Assembly (NCBI GenBank): GCA_902776615.1
Contig: CACYQU010000011.1
Location: 1-41,958, forward strand
Length of the DNA stretch: 41,958 bases
Reading direction: 5' to 3'
Origin: an uncultured bacterium
GTDB taxonomy: Bacteria > Verrucomicrobiota > Kiritimatiellia > RFP12 > UBA1067
A model generated the notes under the pieces. The model was not told the DNA's origin and made no database searches. It was given only the letters and a program-made list of their open reading frames with translations. The translations under genes and the position numbers were made by a program. Position 1 is the stretch's first letter; the number at the start of each line of letters is the position of its first letter. Shown piece by piece: positions 24,065 to 32,510 of this stretch.

Positions 24065-25426
24065 TTACTGGCGTTCGAAAGCGACCACAATGAAAGATTC
24101 CGGCGGCAGAGCGTCAACCGGCCGAACCTCTTCGTATGTGCGGCTTGCATCGGTTATTCTGCACACGGCCGGCCGCCATCCGTCGCCAAGGCCGATTGCC
24201 AAAGGCTTGGTTTGCGCGGAAACGTTCGCCGCCATCACCACCACGGAGCCATCGCTTCCCTTCGCAGCGGAAACCCACACATCCGCATCGTCGCTTGTCG
24301 CCACGACGCACGTTCCGGCCTTTCTGAGTTCATTGAACGCCATGAACGCGTAATATGCCTTGTGAGGCTTGTATGTAAGCGGATTGAAGAGCGGACTGTA
24401 GTTTCCTATCCCGCATCTGGCGTCGTATATCGCCGCGCTATCCACCGGTCCGTTCTGGAACAACAAGAGCGTCGCCGCGATCTCGGCCGCCTGAAGCGAC
24501 GTTCCAAGTTTTTCGTGGCGAGGCGATGGCAGCCATTCGTTCAGGCAGGTTTCAAGACCCTTGAAGCCAGCCGCATCAAGTTGCTCGCGAACATATTTCA
24601 CCTCCTTCGCCATGCGCTCGACGGAGGAGTAGCTGTGATACGAGAAGAAGTCGATCGGGCAGTCGTGCCCTTTTAGGTACCCGAGGAATGCATGGAAGCA
24701 TTCCATGTGGTGTTTCGCGCGAGGGGACGGTTCTTCCGTATGTATCGCCGTAACGCCGCAGCTTGCGTATCCGCCGATCTTGAGATGGGGAAATTTCGCC
24801 TTAAGGTGCTTGGAGGCGACTTCGTAGAGGCGGCAGTATTCCTCGAAGGTGCCGTGCCACATCTCGTTCTTTTCGACAGTCTCCCAGTTTTCAGGCTCGT
24901 TCCATATCTCCCAGAAGGTTATCTTGTGGCGGAAACCGTCCGCCCAGCCCTCCGTGTAGTGGCGGATGACGTGCTCGCATATGCGCGCCCACTTGGCGAA
25001 ATCTTTTGGCGGATCTATTCGGTAACGGCGTATTAGGGTATAGTTCTCGATCGTCACGCCCAGCCGGAAGAACGGCTCGACGCCTTCGGCGACAAGCGCG
25101 TTTACGAGGCGATCGGTAAACGCGAAGTCGTAGTTCGCAGGATCGGTCTCGTCGGCGTCAAAGTCGCGGAAGAGGTTTGGTATGTCCACAAACACGCCGC
25201 GCCCGAACATTCCGCCAACGTCGTGAAGGCGCGAGAACGGAACGCCCGCCTCCTTCAGATACTTGAACATCGGATATTCCCTAAGCCCGATTATCGGCGG
25301 TTGGCCCACGCCGTTAACCGGTTTTACCGGACCCAACTCCCGAGAGGCGTCCACCTTTATTTCCGCACCGAACGCAGCGGCGCAGGCGAGCACGGCAAGG
25401 ACCGCAATATTCTTTTTCATGTTCAC
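24065..25426 (-). CDS. Exported GH39-like glycoside hydrolase
   Basis: The 453-aa protein starts at GTG 25426, which overlaps the previous stop (GTGA) and follows GGAG by eight bases. Residues 3-20 are a signal peptide. The (beta/alpha)8 clan A barrel shows acid/base E177 in FWEIWNEPE and nucleophile E297 in CLNEWLP, as in GH39 (beta-xylosidase, alpha-L-iduronidase) and neighbouring families. SRLHDVGG near residue 65 is typical of GH39. The C-terminal 70 residues look like the usual beta-sandwich. Its substrate cannot be fixed; alternative clan A families are possible. Confidence 0.78.
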   Translation of the reverse strand: MNMKKNIAVLAVLACAAAFGAEIKVDASRELGPVKPVNGVGQPPIIGLREYPMFKYLKEAGVPFSRLHDVGGMFGRGVFVDIPNLFRDFDADETDPANYDFAFTDRLVNALVAEGVEPFFRLGVTIENYTLIRRYRIDPPKDFAKWARICEHVIRHYTEGWADGFRHKITFWEIWNEPENWETVEKNEMWHGTFEEYCRLYEVASKHLKAKFPHLKIGGYASCGVTAIHTEEPSPRAKHHMECFHAFLGYLKGHDCPIDFFSYHSYSSVERMAKEVKYVREQLDAAGFKGLETCLNEWLPSPRHEKLGTSLQAAEIAATLLLFQNGPVDSAAIYDARCGIGNYSPLFNPLTYKPHKAYYAFMAFNELRKAGTCVVATSDDADVWVSAAKGSDGSVVVMAANVSAQTKPLAIGLGDGWRPAVCRITDASRTYEEVRPVDALPPESFIVVAFERQ

Positions 25427-26916
25427 GGCAACGTCTCCTCAAACGCCCCGAGAGGCAGATTCACTTCGTTGTATATGCACCCGAACCAAGGCCGCGAATG
25501 CAGATAGCGTATCTTCTTCGGCGCGGCAACGCCCTCGGCCTCGACGACAAGTCTCGCGCCGTCGACAAGCCCCTTGTCGCCTTTGAGATTCTTTATCGCC
25601 GCGCTCTTCCACTGGCCGTCTTCGCCGCACACTTCCAGCCCGGCCGTCAGCGACTTGTCGGGATTGTACAGATATAGCGATTCGGCGTTGTCGAATTCAA
25701 CAACCACCCTGGCGCCATCCGCCCTTGCGGATTTGACCGTCGGCGAATCGGCCTTCAGCCAATCGAAGCCGTAATCGTATTTGAGCGACAGCAGCGCGAG
25801 ACGCTGGCCGACAGTCTCCTTGTCGTTCGGGTGGATGTCGTCAAGATTCCCGCGATCGTTTATCACGGCCATCTTCGCATTGGGCTCCTCGGACGCAAAA
25901 AGCGCCTGCCCCATCTGGATAGCGGCGATCCGGTCGAAGCCCCATGGCGCCAACTGCACGAACCTCAGCCGCAGATCGGGATTCTCGAACTCCTTCGCCC
26001 AACCGTTGTATAGCGCGTGCATCTTTGGCGCGTAGGCGAGGCCGTCGCCGGCGTTGTGGCACCCCTGATACCAGATGAATCCGCGAATCGCATAAGGCGT
26101 CCATGGGGAGACCATCTCGTTCCAGAGCACGCGCGGCTGATCCTGCTCGCGCTTGCAGGGACGCCGATCCGCCGGCAGGGCGGCGAAGTCGCCGGACGAA
26201 TACACCTCGCGCTCGGCGTACTTGCGCGTCGCCTCGACCGAGAGGTTCCCGCTCGTGGGCGTCCACGGCGAAATACCGGTTCCGCCCCAGTAGGCCCCGA
26301 TGATGCCGACCGGAATCCCAAGCGCAGAATGGAGCTCAAGCGCGAAGTATACGCCCATGGCCGAGAACGTGGACGACGTGCCGAGGTTCTCGGGCGTGAA
26401 CTTTTTCCACACGGGCTTGAGCGGGAAAGTGCGCTTCGGTTCGGCGCTCACCTTGTAGTCGCTCTGGTAGCAGTAGCGGACAAGCGGCTTGACCGTCATT
26501 TGCGCGCGCATCGCGCCCTTGCCGTCGCGGAAACGCGGGTTGCCGCCCACAAGCGGAAGTTCGGCATTGCTCTGCCCTGAACAGAACCAAACCTCGCCGA
26601 CCAGAACATCCTCGGCCTTCGCGGGCGCGTCGGAGCGATCGCCGTTTGCCACGAGAACGCGTCCCTCGGCGCTAGCCTCCATTGGCGCAAGGTCTGCGCG
26701 CCACGCGCCATTTGCGTCTGCGACAGCTTCGGCAGACTGGCCTGCGAAAGCGACGGTGACTTTTTCGCCTGGGCTCGCCTTTCCCCATACAGGCACTTTC
26801 ATCCCACGCTGCAGAACCGCGCCGTCCGAGAAAGCCCCGGCGAGTTCGACCTGTGCATCAGCGGCAAACGCCGCGGCTGCGGCAGACGCCGCCAACAATA
26901 TTCTTATCGATCCCAT
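25423..26916 (-). CDS. Exported sialate O-acetylesterase-like (SASA family) esterase
   Basis: I choose ATG 26916 (497 aa) because AAAGGAT is seven bases upstream; ATG 26925 would sit on that site. A signal peptide (residues 1-19, ending AFAADAQ) is clear. The SGNH/SASA signature is present: WFCSGQSNAELP with the nucleophile Ser, GIIGAYWGGTGISPW, FIWYQGCHNAG and DDIHPNDK with the catalytic Asp/His. Family members remove O-acetyl groups from sialic acids or, often, from acetylated plant glycans. It leads the GH39-like/GH2 operon and has a TGGTATAAT promoter 55 bp upstream. Confidence 0.88.
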   Translation of the reverse strand: MGSIRILLAASAAAAAFAADAQVELAGAFSDGAVLQRGMKVPVWGKASPGEKVTVAFAGQSAEAVADANGAWRADLAPMEASAEGRVLVANGDRSDAPAKAEDVLVGEVWFCSGQSNAELPLVGGNPRFRDGKGAMRAQMTVKPLVRYCYQSDYKVSAEPKRTFPLKPVWKKFTPENLGTSSTFSAMGVYFALELHSALGIPVGIIGAYWGGTGISPWTPTSGNLSVEATRKYAEREVYSSGDFAALPADRRPCKREQDQPRVLWNEMVSPWTPYAIRGFIWYQGCHNAGDGLAYAPKMHALYNGWAKEFENPDLRLRFVQLAPWGFDRIAAIQMGQALFASEEPNAKMAVINDRGNLDDIHPNDKETVGQRLALLSLKYDYGFDWLKADSPTVKSARADGARVVVEFDNAESLYLYNPDKSLTAGLEVCGEDGQWKSAAIKNLKGDKGLVDGARLVVEAEGVAAPKKIRYLHSRPWFGCIYNEVNLPLGAFEETLP

Positions 26917-26970
26917 ATGTTTCATCCTTTTTCCTTTTTCGCTCTGCCCACTGTGAGGCATACAGCTGAC

Positions 26971-26979
26971 ATTATACCA
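26971..26979 (-). promoter_or_regulatory. Extended -10 promoter of the esterase/GH39/GH2 operon
   Basis: TGGTATAAT on the minus strand, 55 bp before the esterase start; TTTCCG 17 bp upstream is a poor -35. Confidence 0.68.
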
Positions 26980-27019
26980 TATATTTCTATTGCGGAAAAC
27001 CGCCGTCTCTGGCGCAGGA

Positions 27020-28354
27020 CTATATCAAGTCCCTTATCTCGGCGACGCACTTTGCAACCACTCCGCGACGCCGGAGCACCGCAGCTGTGGCGCGTGCGCC
27101 AAGCGCGGCCGCATCCGGCGGATTGGCGAAAAGCCTCGCAATCTCGCGGCCGAGCTCCTGTCCATCGGCGACCTGGATTATGGCATCGCTCTCAAGCAAA
27201 TCGCTCATGACCGGACGGAAATTCTCCGTATACGGTCCGACGAGAGTGGGTTTGCCGCAGAGACACGGCTCAATCATGTTCTGGCTTCCATGCTCGCAAA
27301 GCGACTTGCCCACGAACACGACATCCGCTATTCCGTAAAGGCCCATGAGTTCTCCCGTCGTATCGGCGAGGTACACGACCTTCTTCGGCGCACCGGACGG
27401 CGCACGCTCCCCGCGCGAACGCCTTACGCAACCGAACCCCGCCTTGCGAATGTTGGCCTCTACCGCATCGGCCTTCTCGAAATGCCGCGGCGCGATGACA
27501 AGCGTAACATCCCCAATCGACGCGGCAATCCCAAGCAGCGCCTCATCCTCGCCGGGCCACGTGCTGCCGCCGAGAAGAATACGGTCGCACTTGCCGCCAA
27601 GCCAGTCGCGCAGCTCCCGCTCCTTTGCCTCGTTTCGCCTCGCGACGTCGAACTTGAAACTTCCCGTAACTTCGACTCGCGCCTCCGGCGCACCTGCCGC
27701 AAGCAACCTGCGGCAATCAAGCGCCGACTGCGCGAATATCCTCGCGAAGCACGAGAACACGTCTTTGAACAGGAATCTCGCCATTCGATAGCGCGGCGCA
27801 CTGCGGTCGCTCACTCGCGCATTTACCAGAAACAGCGGAACCCGTCTCTTCGCCGCCGCGCGGATGAACACAGGCCATATTTCCGACTCCGTAAGCACTA
27901 TGGCCCGTGGCCGCACGGTCGCCAAGGCGCTTTTGGCAAAGTTCGGAAAGTCCAGCGGATTGTATATCAGAACGTCGCGATCCGAAACTTCGCGCTCCGC
28001 CATCTTCCAGCCTGTGGAACTAGTAGTCGAAAAACAGAAGCGAACATCCGGCTCGACCGCGCGCCACTCGCGCATCAGCTGCCCCGCAACCTGAACCTCG
28101 CCGACCGAGACCGCATGCACCCAAACCCATTCCAACGGCGGGGCGACGACATGCCCCGAAGAATCCATGCAACCCTCGCCGGACTTGGCGGGCTTTGCGG
28201 AGCGGAGCTTCGCCAAGACATCATCCGGGTACAGGGCGAAACGGTCGCCCAAACGCGCCGCATACCCTCCGCGCCTGAACATGCGAAGCAGAAAACCAGG
28301 CAGCAGGAACAGCCATACTACGCCGAAAAGCAGATTGTACAATGCCCATTTCAT
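27020..28354 (-). CDS. waaA: 3-deoxy-D-manno-octulosonic acid (Kdo) transferase
   Basis: The 444-aa protein (ATG 28354; GTG 28366 also possible) transfers Kdo from CMP-Kdo to lipid A precursor at the inner membrane. It has the usual N-terminal membrane anchor (LYNLLFGVVWLFLLPGFLL), the GT-B N-lobe signature WVHAVSVGEV, FSTTSSTGWK, LTESEIWPVFIR, and the C-lobe GGSTWPGE, VIAPRHFEKA and GSQNMIEPCLCGKPTLVGPY. All are typical of WaaA/KdtA. It follows folE at once, probably in a housekeeping operon. It implies a Gram-negative envelope with LPS or related lipids. Confidence 0.95.
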   Translation of the reverse strand: MKWALYNLLFGVVWLFLLPGFLLRMFRRGGYAARLGDRFALYPDDVLAKLRSAKPAKSGEGCMDSSGHVVAPPLEWVWVHAVSVGEVQVAGQLMREWRAVEPDVRFCFSTTSSTGWKMAEREVSDRDVLIYNPLDFPNFAKSALATVRPRAIVLTESEIWPVFIRAAAKRRVPLFLVNARVSDRSAPRYRMARFLFKDVFSCFARIFAQSALDCRRLLAAGAPEARVEVTGSFKFDVARRNEAKERELRDWLGGKCDRILLGGSTWPGEDEALLGIAASIGDVTLVIAPRHFEKADAVEANIRKAGFGCVRRSRGERAPSGAPKKVVYLADTTGELMGLYGIADVVFVGKSLCEHGSQNMIEPCLCGKPTLVGPYTENFRPVMSDLLESDAIIQVADGQELGREIARLFANPPDAAALGARATAAVLRRRGVVAKCVAEIRDLI

Positions 28355-28369
28355 CCTGACGCGCACCGT

Positions 28370-28957
28370 TTACCGTATAAGCGAGAGAAACTCCTGGCGA
28401 ACCTTTTCGTCTGTGCGGAACGAACCGAGAACGGCCGAAGTGGTCATTTCGGAATTCTGCTTTTCGACGCCGCGCATCATCATGCAGAGGTGTTTGGCCG
28501 TAATCACGACGCCAACGCCCTCGGCCCCCGACTCGGCCATCACGGCATTCGCGATTTCCTCCGTCATGCGCTCCTGTATCTGAAGACGGCGCGCAAACAT
28601 GTCGACAATGCGGGCGAGCTTGGATACGCCAAGCACCTTGCCCTGCGAGATGTAGCCGATTGAGCACTTGCCGTAGAACGGAAGCATGTGATGCTCGCAC
28701 AAGGAATACACTTCGATGTCCTTCAAAACCACCATGTGGTTTGTGCCGCTCATGAACTTTGCGCCGTTCACCACGGCCTTGAGGTTCTGGCGATAGCCGC
28801 GCGTAAGATACGCAAGCGACTTCGCAACCCGCATCGGGGTCTTTGCAAGGCCCTCCCTTTCGGGATCTTCGCCCAACTCCACAAGCAGCTGCCGGACAAG
28901 CGACGCTATCTTGTTTTCGTCAGGACCTCCCGCCGATTTCTTCTGTCGTTCTTTCAC
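28370..28957 (-). CDS. folE: GTP cyclohydrolase I
   Basis: The 195-aa protein has the normal FolE length and motifs: [33 protein letters not shown] with two of the zinc/active-site residues, [23 protein letters not shown] and [22 protein letters not shown] with the last zinc Cys. It converts GTP to dihydroneopterin triphosphate, the first step to tetrahydrofolate, in the cytoplasm. The next gene (waaA) starts within 16 bp; the AAA+ gene lies 32 bp upstream. Confidence 0.96.
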   Translation of the reverse strand: MKERQKKSAGGPDENKIASLVRQLLVELGEDPEREGLAKTPMRVAKSLAYLTRGYRQNLKAVVNGAKFMSGTNHMVVLKDIEVYSLCEHHMLPFYGKCSIGYISQGKVLGVSKLARIVDMFARRLQIQERMTEEIANAVMAESGAEGVGVVITAKHLCMMMRGVEKQNSEMTTSAVLGSFRTDEKVRQEFLSLIR

Positions 28958-28989
28958 GTATCATATGATATCAATTTGCGCGTCGCCGG

Positions 28990-31296
28990 TCAATCCGCCT
29001 GGCGATTCGCTTCCCAATTGCGGATCTTCGCGATCATTTCTTCGCTGTTGGTGGGCCTGAATTCGCCAAGGAGCCTGTCCACCGTCTCGCACTTGTAGAA
29101 TCTTAGCCGGTTCTTGAAGGCAAACTGTCGCAGCATATCCAAAAAGCCCTTGATGTCTGCACCGGAAAATCCTTCCGTGCGGTTTGCAATGTATTCATCA
29201 ATGCCGACCTCGTATGGAACCTCTCCAGACTCAAGTGTAAGATGCACCATTTTCCTGCGAGCAGCGACATCCGGCAGCCCGACATACAGACAAACGTCAA
29301 ACCGGCCCGGCCTCAAGAATGCCTCATCAACCATCCACGGCACATTCGTCGCCCCCATGAGGAGAATAGGGTTCTTTTTCTTGTCCAGCCCGTCCAGTTC
29401 CTGCAGAAGCAGTGCTATGACTTTGCGTGTGGTCTCGTGCACATCGGAACTCCGCTTCGGGAAGAGGGTCTCCAATTCGTCGATGAACACCACCGCTAGA
29501 TCGTTTTTCCTTATCTCTCGGAAAATCTTCGCTATATTCCGCTCGGATTCGCCGATATACTTGCTGAACACATCTGCGGATGAGATGGTGTAGAACGGCA
29601 GATCCAGTTCGCCTGCCACCGCACGGGCGATAAACGTCTTGCCGGTGCCAGGAGATCCGTACAGCAGCATTCCGCCGCCGCTTCTTATGCCATAGTGTTT
29701 TGCAAGCGACGAATTCCGCAACGGTTCGACTACCCTCAGCCGAATCTGTTCCTTTACGGAATCCAGCCCCGCCACATCGCTCAGCTTCACTTCGGGTCTT
29801 GAGGCAATCAGTATGCCATTTGAACCGGAGTTGCGCGAATTGGAGGGCATTGCACGCGCCTCCCAGTCTTGTATGCGATCCATTATGTCGCCATTTGCCG
29901 TCGGCGATACCGATTCGATCGCTCGCATGGCCAGCTCGCGCGTGTAGACCGAAGCTCCGGAAGCATACGCCAGCTGCCGCAGTCGGTCCATGACGCCGTT
30001 CATGTCTGCGCCGCTGTAATTTACGGTATGCGCCGCCATGAATGCAAGAAGATCGTGCTCTAGCGGAATGCGTCCTTTTGCGAACAGGGTTTCCAGCATC
30101 CGACGGCGTGCGTGTTCGTCTGGAAGCCCCACGAAAATCTTTATGTCGAACCGACCCGGTCTCAGGAATGCTTCATCAACCATCCATGGCACATTCGTCG
30201 CCCCCAGCAGAAGAATTGGATTCTTTTTCTTGTCCAGTCCGTCCAGTTCCTGAAGAATGACGGAAATAACCTTGCGTGTAGTCTCGTGTACATCGTCCGC
30301 ACGACTCGGGAAAAGCGTCTCCATTTCGTCAACGAACAGCACCGAAAGCGGGTACTTGCGAATTTCGGCGAATATGGCTCTCATGTTGCGCTCGGACTCT
30401 CCGACATACTTGCCGAAGACATCTGCTGCAGTTATCATGAAAAACGGAACGCCGAGCTCGCCGGCGACAGCTCGCGCCAGCATAGTCTTGCCGGTTCCCG
30501 GCGGACCGTACAGCAAAACACCGCCTCCAACCGAAAGACCGTACATTTTCGCTTTGGAGGGGTTTCGCACCGGTTCAATCAACCGCAGGCGAATCTGCTC
30601 CTTGGCATCGTCCATGCCGATGACATCTGCAAGTTTTGCATTCTGGTTGCAATCTACCCGCAGATGGTTCGCGCCTGCAGAGCCGAACGATGCGCGTGAT
30701 TTGTAACGCACGTCTTTCTTGAAGAGGCGCATTATTGAAACAACAACACCCGCACACATCACAATGGACAAAATGATCTTAAGTGGAGTGGATATGGCGA
30801 CAAACCGTTCTTCACACAGTTTGACAAGAACGATCCCAAACACCAGAAACATCAGCCTTGCGAATATCTCCAATGCGCAGCACAACACCTTGTGCAGTAC
30901 GTCTGGCAGCATGAAGTTTCCAAACAGACCCGACACGACATGCGCAAGGCTGTAAAACCCCAGCAATACAAGGATTCCGATGGCAACGTGTGCTGTTTGG
31001 GATACGATTGTGGCGGTGTCTGCTGCACCGGCAGCGGCAAAAGCGAGTATCTTCGCCGCTATGATCGAAGATATCTGCATAACAAGAGGAAACAGCGCAA
31101 GCACCAAGACATGCTTGAGAATGGCAACCCCGTTGTTTTCGAATATCTGGCCAATCAGCAGTTTTGTCGGCAGAAACAAAAGCACAGAATTCACCCAGTC
31201 TAGGCCAAAGACAAACCTTGCACATAAAGAAGCGGATGCCGCAAGCACACACTCTGCGAATTGTGAAGTAACCGTCAAACTTGATACTGGTTGCAT
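28990..31296 (-). CDS. Membrane-anchored double AAA+ ATPase
   Basis: The 768-aa protein has four to six hydrophobic segments in residues 1-190, then two AAA+ domains. Walker A motifs are GPPGTGKT (264-271) and GSPGTGKT (547-554); Walker B pairs are D323-E324 and D606-E607. Each has the second region of homology ending LRPGRFD, so both should hydrolyse ATP. The two halves are nearly equal in spacing (283 residues) and share long identical stretches such as LQELDGLDKKKNPILL, so they arose by duplication. The D1/D2 plan recalls Cdc48/VAT, but the Cdc48 N-domain is replaced by membrane helices, and there is no FtsH-type protease. It may extract or remodel membrane proteins. Its ATG lies only 8 bp after the -10 box. 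Confidence 0.85.
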   Translation of the reverse strand: MQPVSSLTVTSQFAECVLAASASLCARFVFGLDWVNSVLLFLPTKLLIGQIFENNGVAILKHVLVLALFPLVMQISSIIAAKILAFAAAGAADTATIVSQTAHVAIGILVLLGFYSLAHVVSGLFGNFMLPDVLHKVLCCALEIFARLMFLVFGIVLVKLCEERFVAISTPLKIILSIVMCAGVVVSIMRLFKKDVRYKSRASFGSAGANHLRVDCNQNAKLADVIGMDDAKEQIRLRLIEPVRNPSKAKMYGLSVGGGVLLYGPPGTGKTMLARAVAGELGVPFFMITAADVFGKYVGESERNMRAIFAEIRKYPLSVLFVDEMETLFPSRADDVHETTRKVISVILQELDGLDKKKNPILLLGATNVPWMVDEAFLRPGRFDIKIFVGLPDEHARRRMLETLFAKGRIPLEHDLLAFMAAHTVNYSGADMNGVMDRLRQLAYASGASVYTRELAMRAIESVSPTANGDIMDRIQDWEARAMPSNSRNSGSNGILIASRPEVKLSDVAGLDSVKEQIRLRVVEPLRNSSLAKHYGIRSGGGMLLYGSPGTGKTFIARAVAGELDLPFYTISSADVFSKYIGESERNIAKIFREIRKNDLAVVFIDELETLFPKRSSDVHETTRKVIALLLQELDGLDKKKNPILLMGATNVPWMVDEAFLRPGRFDVCLYVGLPDVAARRKMVHLTLESGEVPYEVGIDEYIANRTEGFSGADIKGFLDMLRQFAFKNRLRFYKCETVDRLLGEFRPTNSEEMIAKIRNWEANRQAD

Positions 31297-31304
31297 TTGT
31301 GTCT

Positions 31305-31334
31305 ATTATACCATCTTTTAACCGAGCATGTAAA
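31305..31334 (-). promoter_or_regulatory. Promoter of the AAA+ gene, giving a near-leaderless mRNA
   Basis: TTTACA (31329-31334) and TGGTATAAT (31313-31305) are spaced by 18 bp. The start codon at 31296 lies where transcription should begin. Confidence 0.65.
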
Positions 31335-31358
31335 GCATACCAAGGCCCGAACGGTTGG
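31331..31358 (+). repeat. Copy A of a dispersed 28-bp intergenic repeat
   Basis: It runs from TAAAGCATACC to GAACGGTTGG and matches copy B (36495-36522) at 23 of 28 positions. It lies between the divergent AAA+ and lyase-like genes; on the minus strand it overlaps the AAA+ -35. Confidence 0.55.
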
Positions 31359-31385
31359 AGGCACAAAAGAGGGTTTCGTCGCTTT

Positions 31386-31414
31386 TTGCAGATATATTAC
31401 AATCGCAATATTAT
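31386..31414 (+). promoter_or_regulatory. Promoter candidate for the sialic-acid/GH43 operon
   Basis: TTGCAG (31386-31391) and TATTAT (31409-31414) have 17-bp spacing. It lies 65 bp before the lyase-like gene, the first of four co-directional genes. Confidence 0.5.
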
Positions 31415-31478
31415 GGAAGAAACGAATCGGCATGTTTGCTAAACTATTCACATCAGCGATGAAACGGGAAGATGCTTT

Positions 31479-32489
31479 ATGACGATGAACCGGCGAGAAT
31501 TCATTAGCGGCGCGGCGGTTGCCGCGGTGGGCGGGATGACATCCCAGTCCGCAGCAGCAGCCTCCGAGCGTACGAACACGTTTCCCGTCCTTTCGGGACG
31601 AGAGTTCAAGGGTCTTGAGGGTGCGATAGCGCCGATATTCACTCCATACGGAAAGGATGGTTCCATCAATGGAGATATTGTCGGGCGGATGGTCGAATTT
31701 CTGATCGGCAAAGGCATTTCGGGGTTTTACGTCGGCGGCGGAACGGGCGAGCATGTGCTGCTGTCGGTCGACGAGCGCAAGTATCTCGCAGAGTCCGTGA
31801 TAAGCGCAGTCGCAGGACGCGCAAAAGTAATTGTACATGTTGGCTGCACGTATACCGAAGACTCCGCGACTCTCGCAAAACATGCCGAAAAGGCCGGCGC
31901 CGACTGGATCGCGTCGCTTGGGCCTCTCGTCTTCGGGCAGAACTTCGACGCCTCCTACTATCACTACAGCAGAATCGCCGGCGCAACGGCGCTGCCGCTA
32001 ATGATATACTGCTGGTACCGGGAGCTGGATCCTGCGCGGGAAAGAAAATTCTTCGACATCCCTAACCTCAAGGGTCTCAAGTACACCGGACACAATTTCT
32101 GGTCCGTGCAGGAACTCAAGCGCATGCTGGACAAAGAGGCTGTGTTTTTCGTTGGAGACGATCCGCATCTTCTTGGCGGACTTTCCATGAATGGACTGTT
32201 CTCCGGCGGCATAGGCACAACCTACAATGTGATTCCCGATAAGTTCGTCAAGATCTGCGACCTCGCGAAGTCCGGGCGTTTCGTCGAAGCCTCTCCGGTG
32301 CAGGACGGAGCCAACAGGATAGTGGGTCTGCTCAGCCAAAACAGCAACTTCTCGTTCCGGAAGTTGGCGATGAAGCTGCACGGCTTCGATTGCGGCCTCG
32401 CGCGTTCTCCGTTCGGCCGCCCAGTTCCTCCGGACGAAGGCGCCGCGTTTCTTCGCGAACTGGAGGCAACCCTCGCGCAAATCGGATGA
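31479..32489 (+). CDS. Tat-exported N-acetylneuraminate lyase/DapA-family protein
   Basis: The 336-aa protein has a twin-arginine signal (NRREFISGAAVAAVGG, residues 4-19) followed by an Ala-rich cleavage region, then a (beta/alpha)8 DapA-family aldolase. GFYVGGGTGEHVLLSVDER resembles the YVGG.TGE signature of NanA; the Schiff-base lysine is probably K201 (GLKYTG) and Y177 is the likely partner. NanA is normally cytoplasmic and has no signal, so an exported form is unusual; the export could be for a different aldol substrate. IYCWY replaces the usual YN(I/V)P. It heads an operon with GH43-like, LamG and sialidase-like genes, which agrees with sialic acid use but does not prove it. Confidence 0.82.
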   Translation: MTMNRREFISGAAVAAVGGMTSQSAAAASERTNTFPVLSGREFKGLEGAIAPIFTPYGKDGSINGDIVGRMVEFLIGKGISGFYVGGGTGEHVLLSVDERKYLAESVISAVAGRAKVIVHVGCTYTEDSATLAKHAEKAGADWIASLGPLVFGQNFDASYYHYSRIAGATALPLMIYCWYRELDPARERKFFDIPNLKGLKYTGHNFWSVQELKRMLDKEAVFFVGDDPHLLGGLSMNGLFSGGIGTTYNVIPDKFVKICDLAKSGRFVEASPVQDGANRIVGLLSQNSNFSFRKLAMKLHGFDCGLARSPFGRPVPPDEGAAFLRELEATLAQIG

Positions 32490-32510
32490 CGCCGCAGAAA
32501 GGAAACCGTC

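Noticed and set aside
26990..28663. 557-aa plus-strand frame opposite waaA and folE
   Set aside because: Crosses two well-supported genes on the other strand and has no recognisable domain.
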